Positions 56,104 to 64,000 of a DNA stretch of 64,000 nucleotides are shown in pieces; the stretch's first letter is position 1; each line of letters starts with the position of its first letter. Source of the stretch: Protula sp. h YS-2021. Taxonomy: Eukaryota; Annelida; Polychaeta; Sabellida; Serpulidae. The stretch covers positions 93,550,015 through 93,614,014 of the forward strand of contig OX457027.1 in assembly GCA_949752745.1 (NCBI GenBank), given 5' to 3'. The position numbers and the translations under genes are program-made. The notes under the pieces are model-generated. The model had not been told where the DNA came from, did not search any database, and was given only the letters and a program-made list of their open reading frames with translations.

Positions 56104-56559
56104 CTGTCCTACACTTCTTCTCTAAATTAATAACAGTATTAGCTTTGTAACCCAATATTTAATTGATAGCTAATATTTAATTTCTGCCAAATTCAGTTTC
56201 TGCCAAAGTTATTTTTTCTTCTTTTGCACATGGCTTGAGTTTATTTGTTAAACCTAGAGTAAAGAGAATATGCATTAAGTGCCCAAAAAATGATAACAAA
56301 GCAGCAAAAATACAAATTTAAAAAAAATCGATACTAAGGGTAATGAGGTACTGCCCAGTGAAGAACATTATTTATTAGCTACGTGGTTATTTTTAGAGAC
56401 GAAACAATCCAGTTATATTTGCATGTTGTGATGGTTGTGATGTCATTTTGGTAACTCAGTTAAATTTGGAACCCTATGTTCCTCGTTGTAAACTGCGTCC
56501 TCCCCTAATTCAAATTTTTAATCAAATAACATTATAACCCTAGCGTTAGAAACGATTTT

Positions 56560-58660
56560 GGTAAAAAATGGTCTTTTGTCAATTTTTCAGCATATAATTT
56601 TCGGAAATACGGAAAACAGTAATAACAAGGCAAGTAGTCATCACTATTATCTTTTAACAAAATGTCAAGACACTGAGGCCAGATTTCTGGTGTGAGTTAA
56701 GATTTCTCAGATTTTTTTCTGTTTTTTTTTTTTTTTTTGCTAAAATTTTTAGCCAGTCACGAGAAACAAATAATGTACGGACCAGAAGCAATGATTGCAG
56801 TCTTTACTTAAAGTTGAAGACAATGAAGCTATTTTCCTGAACTGTCTTTTTATTTTTTCGCCAAACTTTCCGCCAATTTTTATCAATCAACAGAGGGGTA
56901 ATACCAAGGTAATAAGTAATACTAGCTACCTTCACCTAATATTTCAAGACAGTAAGACAATTTACTGATTTTATTATTGTAATTTTTTGGTTTTCTTTTT
57001 TTTTTTTTTTTGCAGAGCATTCCACCACATTTTCAACAATCAAGAAAACAAATTAATAACTACATAGATATTATTGTTGGCTACAATTGCTTAAAATTTC
57101 AAGGCAGTAAGGCTATTTTCCTGCAGATAGTTAAGATTTTACCGAAGTATTTTTTTTGTTCTTTGCCACATTTTTTGCAAATTTTTGCACTACAATTTGT
57201 AACAGTTAGGAAGATAGAAAGTCCTGATACCTTTTCCTGAAATTTCAAGACAGTACAAACAATTTCCTGGGATTAGTTAGACTTTACTGTTTTTATTGTT
57301 ATATATATATTTTTTTTTGTTTTTTTTTCGCCGAGAAATCCACCACATTCTTAGCAATCAAAACACCCACATTAATAACTATGTACATATTAATCTGGTT
57401 ACCTTCACGCATAATTTTAAGACAGTAAGGCTATTTTGTTCTGCTACCTTTTCTTGAAGCTTCGAGACAGTAAAACCAATTTCCTGGGGTTTGTTAAACT
57501 TTTGCTGATTTTTTTTCTTTTATTCTTTTATTTTGTGGGTGAGGGGGAGTTGTGAATCACCACAAATTTGATAGCAAGGTAATGTCTGGTACCTTTGCTT
57601 GAATTTCCAGACGGTGAGGCTATTTTTCTGCAATGTATCATGATTGTATTGAGCTTTTCGTCGAAATTGTAGCCAGTATTTGTCAGTCACCCTAAAAGTA
57701 AGATCCACGTAGCTAGCAATGCCTGTTATCTTAACTTAAAATTTCAAGACAGTACGAATTTTTTCCTGGAGTCAGTTCATATTTTCCAAAAATATGATTT
57801 TTGCAAATATTTCGGCTAATTTACGGCGAAACCACAAACAAGAAATAGGTATGTGGACACCTATGCATCCTAACTTCCATCAAACTCGTACAATGTTTTC
57901 ATGGAAGTTGATTTGTCGAATTACCAAAAAATTAATAACCTCTTAGGTAGTAATGTGTGCTACTGTCACTCAAAATTATTAAGGAATGAGGTTATTTTCC
58001 GAGATTTCGCTGAAAGATTTTGCTCTTTTTTTCGCCAAAATTTTCACTAATTTTTGGCCAGTCACCAAATTAACTAATAGCTAATTCGCTGAAGTAGTTA
58101 ATATTTTACTGATTTTTCGCCAACTTTTTTTTTTGCCGATTAACAAAAAGTAACAGCAAAGCAAGTGGTAATGCTTGCTACCTTTACATAAGTCTTCAAG
58201 CCAGTAAGACTATTTTTCTGGAGCTCTTTAAGGTTTTTCTGATTTTTTTAAAAATGCAGAAAACGTAGAGACCCGATAGGTAATAATATTTGCTACCTTC
58301 ATTTAAAATTTAAAGGGAAATAGGCTATTTTCCTGCAGATAGTTGAGATTTTAAGAGAGAAAAAATTTTTTGGCCAATATTTTCGCGAATTTTGGGCGAA
58401 TCGTCAGAAAAGTACCAGCCATGTGAAACTATGCACCTACCTTCTACGAAAATTTTAGAAGGTTTCCACGAGAACCTAAGAGGAGAACGTTCTAAAGGAA
58501 TTTGGTTTTTGGCCAATATCTCCACCAATTTTTTGAGAATTCCCAGAAATAATAATGACCTGCTAGTTACTTATACCTGCTATCAACAACCGAAATTTTG
58601 AGACGTTCACGATAAAAACCTAGGAGAATAAACACTTTTTCAACCTAAAAGCGTTCATAC
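56560..58660. repeat. Degenerate satellite, ~150-bp period
   Basis: Words AAATTTCAAGACAGTAAGGC, TATTTTCCTG, AGTTAAGATTTTACTGATTT, TTTTTCGCCAA and GGTAATAATGCTACCTTCAC recur in this order about every 150 bp, with many indels. Landmarks occur near 56663, 56946, 57102, 57247, 57420, 57605, 57746 and 58195. No coding frame was recognised. Confidence 0.8.
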
Positions 58661-60920
58661 GCACACACTTTCAACGATTGCCAAAGTTCTGGTTACTTTT
58701 ATTCTTTAATGACCATAGAAATGTCAGCGTGCGGCTTTTCTAAAATACATAAATATTAGCATTACTTGACAAGCTGACAAATTATATCGAAAACTTACTT
58801 CAGTGTCACGGCATAAACTTACCCCACCCTCAGCCGTATAAGCAGAACGGTTCATGTTGTCACAGAGTAACGCACAGTAAGAAGACGTGCACTCCCGTCG
58901 TGTCTTCCCCTTTTGCCTTATCTGTCTTTTTGTTGAGCTTTATTTAGTTTTCTGCCACACTATTCGCCTAAACCTTAAAAAATGGCAATGCGTTAAGTAT
59001 TTGTTCTAAAATAATTATTTCTTTCCCCATACATATATAACATATATAACAATAACTTATTCATATTTCAAAGTATTTGCAATGTAATTCTTTGCTATGA
59101 AAGATTTGCTTCCTATAGGTAAATGTTTACTTAATAAATAAAGAAATATCTAAATGTTTACTCCTTAGTTCATTTCAAAATCCTGATATCCGGATTGTAC
59201 TACAGATGCAGACTGCTCAGTCCTCAGTAATACATTTGTCTTTGCGTGTAATATTCTACATCTTCTGCTGCAATTTAACGTCTATTAATATTACTGTATC
59301 ATTCTAGTATGCATACACGGAAATAATTTCTATCCTACAATCAATAAGATCAAAGTCTTTCTTTGAAGTTCACAAAGACCTAAACGAGATATTTATTGCA
59401 CTTATGTTTCGCAGTAGGAGATAAATAAATGGCCATATGCTGTCAGTAATGATAAGACAAACTTTATGACTTGTCTGTCATCTTTAGGACTTGAATGAGC
59501 TTTAATGAAACTTCAAATGGGAACATTTCCAGTTTAAATCGAAGAATACAACAGCTTAAGAAAACATATCTTCTTATCTGGTAAGGGGCGATAATGAAGC
59601 TTTTGCAGCTTCTCTTGCATCTTAAGTGCCGAGTAGCAAAACGTCGGCAATTTAGAAACTAGAATTATTCGTTATATCTTTTCTATCTACATAATAAATA
59701 AGATTCATTGAGTTCATTTTATCTAGTTTAAATCTAGCTGCTCGATTGCTAGCTGCTTACAGCCGACGAGTTTAACTCCGCACATATTATAATGTGTGTA
59801 TATAAGGCTCTGATTTCAATACATTCGTTCTTTTTTTTAAACTAAATTGAGTTGGTTTATGCTTCTCTACGTTGAAGTTTAATGTAAGTTGGTTTATGCC
59901 GCCTCGCAATGATGTTATCAAGCTTTCTCTTCGTTTGTCTGCGTATCTGTCTTCATGGAAATCCTGTTTTACCGTCACAGCCGTTAACTTTAATAAACGC
60001 GCAACTCAAATTTTACCTCGTTGTTCTCGTCCGTCCTTCCGGTCGCCGCCGTTCGCTGTAGTAAAACAGGACGTAACGGTTCGATGCGTCTTGTGATGTC
60101 TTGCTGTCAAAAGTTCCTGTGCAATAAACTATTTCATTATCAAACGTCAGGAGACAGGTCACATGACGTCCACTGAATACGCAAGTGACCATTTCCGTTT
60201 CACAAGACAGGTGCTCTAAGGTCACGTGACGTTCGCTGTGTATGCAAATAGCCATTTCCTTTGACTTCGCAAAGCATCACTTAAAGATGTATTGTATCTA
60301 TACATTGACCTTATTGCCTTCGTCGTGGACTGACATTGTAGTTCATGGACTTCAGTTCAGTCATCATTGCATGTTGACTTATTGCATGGGTTCGTGTCAA
60401 CATGAGCTGATGATCCGACTTTTTGGTTGACGTGTTCAAGGTCTGTGAGTGCTACTTGAGATAAAGGTACACTAACTTTGTCGAAAGTGATATCACATTA
60501 TATTATTACTTTGTTGGTCTACTCGTTTATGCCAACAGTTTTATTTGGCCTGCATTATTCTACCGCCATAGTGATGTCGTGATATATTATTTGCTTTTTT
60601 ATTCTTCACTGGATTTGTTCACGAGAAACTTAATTGAAACTTATGTTGTTTTTCTTGCTCGGAAACCTTTTCACATTTTATGGAGGCTCGTCTTATTTGA
60701 CCGTCGTGGTGTTTTAGTGTGCCTTCGGATTTGTTTACTGATCTTATTTTATGACTCATATTTTTAGATTGACGGAAGCGAACAAATGTGAAGGCTTTTT
60801 GCCTGACCTATTGTAGCAGTAACAATATGTTTTGTTCGGCTAATTCTTAAGTTGGATACATCTTAGCTAGCTTAGTACATAGATAACTATTACACTTAGT
60901 ATTAGCCTAAAAGCTACACA
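58661..60920. other. Intergenic; may contain the 5' LTR of the retroelement
   Basis: A TGTATATAAGGCTC TATA-like word lies near 59795. Two ~65-bp direct repeats (TCACATGACGTCC and TCACGTGACGTTC, each followed by GACCATTTCC or AGCCATTTCC) lie at 60158-60260, and AATAAA at about 60122. LTR boundaries could not be set because the 3' LTR lies outside the window. Confidence 0.35.
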
Positions 60921-60923
60921 AAT

Positions 60924-63900
60924 ATGGAGTTAGAAGGGATAGACGCTGCAAGTGAAGTCAAGATTTACTCTGAGGAAGTTGATGATTTTGAACTTTCCCG
61001 TTAAGCAGGTTATGTGTTGATACAAGCTTACAGTCGTTTACTTTTGTTGAATGATCCTAATATAGATGATTTGTGTAGGGCTAGGGATACTTACAATCAG
61101 AAAGTAAAAGGCATTAGCGGTTGTGTAAATTTTTTGAATGAAGCTACAGGCTTTAAGGTTGTTTAGGCGATTCTTGATAAGTTTGAAAAGTAGACGAACA
61201 AGCCGCTCGAATTTTAGTGACTTTACGTAACTATGTGTCAGACAACTCAAATTCAAGATGCGAAGTACTTTTTCGATCACAAAATATCACTCTAGGTGAA
61301 TTGAACGGCCAGGTAGTATTAGATCGAACTGTCAAAAGACTTCAGTGCGAACTTAAGTTTTGCGGTACTTCAAACAAATGGCAAAATTTCTTGACATCGA
61401 GTCCAAGCATAGAACTGTTAAAGATCTCGAAATTGCTAAGATTAGAGTTTACGTGTTATCGCGCTATGAAGGTTTAGTCTGAACTCAGGTTGATAATTCG
61501 GTTTCAGTTCCTGTTGTAGAGTCAAGTAATACTGTCGTGATGAAATCATTCTCAAAAGCAATACCTGAGGTTGTTTTGAATCCGGAAGATGTTGATGTAT
61601 CTCACTCAACTTTGGTGGATCCTGATCTTGATGCAAATGCTTCTGTCCCTAATGCTCCTAGGAAAATTCGTAAACTTATTGGTAGATTAAAGTCGCAAGT
61701 TAAAGTCACCAAAGCCCTACATGATCCTCCACTGGTTCAGTCTGAGTCCACCAATGGAAAGGTTGTGAGTCTTAGTCCGAATGCCGTACTATTTGAGCCT
61801 GGAAAGTCTAACCAATCTGGAAATATTCAGTCCAGTGAGGCTTTTTCTGGAACGATTTGCATGAGTTCTCTTCAGAATTCCACCTTAAGCTCTATGATTG
61901 TGCCTGTCTATCTCTCAAACCATCCTTACCAAGAACGTTTGGTGCACGCGTTATTGGACTCGCAAGCCGATACTTCCTTCATTCCCTATTCTACTTGTAA
62001 AGCGCTAGGACTAGAAGATTAAAAAACCAAGCTTTCTTTGTCAATAATGTTTGCAGAAAACAAACAAACCGACAGTGAAAAGGTCACAGATTTCACCGTT
62101 CGTGGTTTTTATAGTCATTTGAAAATTTCTCCTCCTTGTTTCTATGGAAATATCATGCCGTCCAACTGCCGAGATGTGTGAGCAGTGGCCCAACTTGCTT
62201 TCAGTGGGCGAACACCTCGTCCCTTTACAATCTTGGGTGGGAGACGGTTAGCTCAGTTGGTTAGAGCGTTGTTCTGGTATTCCCGAGTTCTCGAGTCCGA
62301 TTCCGACTCGGGGTGGTAAGCAGAGGATTGACATTTGCTCATATTGCTTTAGCTAAGCGAATAAAGTTGGTTAGATCAGCTATCACGGAATTCAAAATTA
62401 ACGCCCACTGAGGCTTTCGGCCATTTCTTTAAAACTTCTTATGAAATAGAACTCCTTATAGTATATAACTGTGTTTAGGCCTTAGTTCAAAGAGATGTTA
62501 TTGCTCCGGAAGGTGACAGTCCCTAGGCACAACTTACCGATTTAGGTTGGGGTACTGTCCTTGTCGGTACTGCTTATAGCGAGGATGAAGCCAAAGGTGG
62601 TAGTCACAGGATTTTGACTTGTGAAACTTTAGACTCGGATAAACTTTTGCATGTGTCGCTTAAAACAATAACTAAGAAAGTTGGTTCTTCTCTCAGGTAT
62701 TGCTGAAGAAGGCAGTGGAATTTCAAAGGACGATCAAAGATTTCTTGATCTCTTAGAGGAGGGTGTCATCCATTTGGCTAACGGTCATTATCAAGATTAC
62801 CTCTGCCTTTCAAATCCAATCAAACCCATGATCTTGCAAACAATATTGTTCAAGCTAGAAGAAGGTTAAGCTATCTTCAGTTAAAATTTAAACGGGATCA
62901 CAACTACAAGAATGATTATGTCAAGTTTGTGGATGAAATGATTTCAAGCGGCTACGCCGAAAGGGTTCCTCAAGACGAAATAAACATAGGAGAAGTTTGC
63001 TTTATCCAATCATCATGGCGTCTACCATTTTCAAAAGAAAAGAATTCGTGTAGTTTTCGATTGCAGTGCTAGGTGTAAATGAAAATCTCTAAACGATTGT
63101 TTATTGCAGGGCCCGATTTAGCAAACTCTTTGTTTAGTGCTCTCTGTCGCTTCCATGAGGAACGTGTCGCAGTTTCGTATGACGGTTTGGTGCTACGGGT
63201 TCGCTTTGGCGTTCACATATTTGTCATCAAGAAAATAGCCTCGGACTATGAAAATGTCTTTCGTTTTGATATAGGTGATTTTATCCAAAAGATATTTTAC
63301 GTTGACGATGGTTGAAATCTGTTCAAACTTCTAGTGGTAATTGTACAAAAGGAGGCATTTTCAGCAGAGATCGAAGTACTCCGAAGTGGGCAGTCTTTAT
63401 CGCGTAAGAGTTAAATTGCAAAACTTGATCCGTTTCTTGACGACAGAGGTATTCTCCTCAAACTGTCCCATGCTTCTTTCGAAGTCGAGACATTTTACCT
63501 ATTTGGTTGTTAGACATACTCACACACCATTGTAAAGGCATGACCCTTAATGACATCAGGTCTTCGGGATAGTGGATAATTAGTGGTTCTGCTATTGTGT
63601 CAAAGTTTGCTCACTGTGTGACCTGCAAGAAATTACGCGTAATTTCTCCCTCCCCGAAGATGTCAGACTTACTAACTGATTGGTTGAAACATAGTGCACC
63701 GTTGACTAATGTGGATAATTTTGGGTCGGTCATTGTAAACTATGGTCGAAAGAAGTCAAAGCAATGGGCAGTCCTGTTTACCTATCTTGTGTCTAGGGCG
63801 GTCCACATAGAAATAATTACATCCCTCATTACAAGCTCATTCATTAATGTTCTTCGTAAGTTTATTTCAATTCGTGGCTCCATTGCTCTATTACGTTCGG

Positions 63901-64000
63901 ATCAAGGCGCAAATTTCATTGAAGCTCACAGTGAGTTAGCGCGTGTTCTCGATTCTACGCAAGCAACCTAAATTCGTGATTTCCTTTTAAAAAATGGTGG
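60924..64000 (+). mobile_element. BEL/Pao LTR retrotransposon, degraded, 3' end outside window
   Basis: Gag-like coding starts at 60924 (MELEGIDAASEVKIYSEE) and is soon broken by stops. A protease block near 61940-61990 reads ALLDSQADTSFI, a variant of the retroelement aspartic-protease motif. Reverse-transcriptase pieces follow: KDQRFLDLLEEGV and ANGHYQDYL near 62710-62800, KNDYVKFVDEMISSGYAERV near 62910, GPDLANSLFSALCRFHEER near 63110, and YVDDG near 63300. The integrase lies at 63597-63971: a CVTCKKLR zinc-motif remnant, KQWAVLFTYLVSRAVHIEI, FINVLRKFISIRG and LRSDQGANF. RNase H is missing between the two. Many stops and frameshifts make it non-functional. Confidence 0.88.
62237..62320 (+). 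repeat. tRNA-derived SINE head inside the BEL/Pao element
   Basis: GGTTAGCTCAGTTGGTTAGA is a clear A-box region. GAGTCCGATTCCGACTCGGG is a T-arm-like hairpin with a degenerate B-box. It separates two pieces of the retroelement that are normally adjacent (VPLQSW-like before, YEIELLIVYNC after), so it and about 100 bp of tail (to about 62430) are an insertion. Confidence 0.65.

Overview
The window looks like AT-rich nuclear DNA of an invertebrate, most likely a bivalve or other mollusc. Genes are split into many short exons with GT/AG junctions. There are abundant microsatellites, tRNA-derived SINE relics, BEL/Pao and LINE remnants, and several families of inverted-repeat DNA elements. The species cannot be fixed from the sequence alone.

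Layout. 1-4348 (minus): 5' part of a secreted FG-GAP/VCBS-like repeat gene, six exons, running off the left edge. 7.0-7.5 kb: 3' end of a dead LINE. 9.5-11.4 kb (minus): two-exon GT10 alpha-1,3-fucosyltransferase, with a decayed partial copy in its own intron. 13.1-20.9 kb (minus): complete ten-exon asparagine synthetase (ASNS) of about 567 aa. Its intron after exon 5 carries about ten degenerate tandem copies of that exon's 3' end. 21.2-24.6 kb: a ~140-bp satellite interrupted by an inverted-repeat element.

24,664-32,795 is the outstanding object. It is an almost perfect 8.1-kb palindrome with two ~4.05-kb arms around a 25-nt loop. It has AG...CT termini and a clean 6-bp target-site duplication (AATAAG), which are hallmarks of Polinton/Maverick elements. 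Each arm carries the same two-zinc-finger acidic gene with a TATA box and polyA signal, flanked by dense arrays of TGACGTCA and GAACATGTTC.

34-39 kb is a patchwork of small inverted-repeat elements: a TA-flanked MITE, a G-run inverted repeat, an AT-rich TIR element, and a 1.19-kb Ginger-like element with a Cys-rich ORF. 39.5-41.8 kb (minus) holds a decayed gene with Cys-rich, coiled-coil and C2H2-like parts. 43.5-47.2 kb (minus) is a second ASNS copy, now a pseudogene, with the same exon-derived tandem array. 51-56.1 kb (minus) encodes a roughly 30-ankyrin-repeat protein spliced in phase to a Death domain, interrupted by one in-frame TAA. 56.5-58.7 kb is another ~150-bp satellite. 60.9-64 kb is a broken BEL/Pao retrotransposon with a tRNA-derived SINE inside it.

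The host genes (a secreted repeat protein, a Golgi fucosyltransferase, a metabolic amidotransferase and an ankyrin-Death signalling protein) do not form an obvious pathway. All the evident host genes lie on the minus strand.
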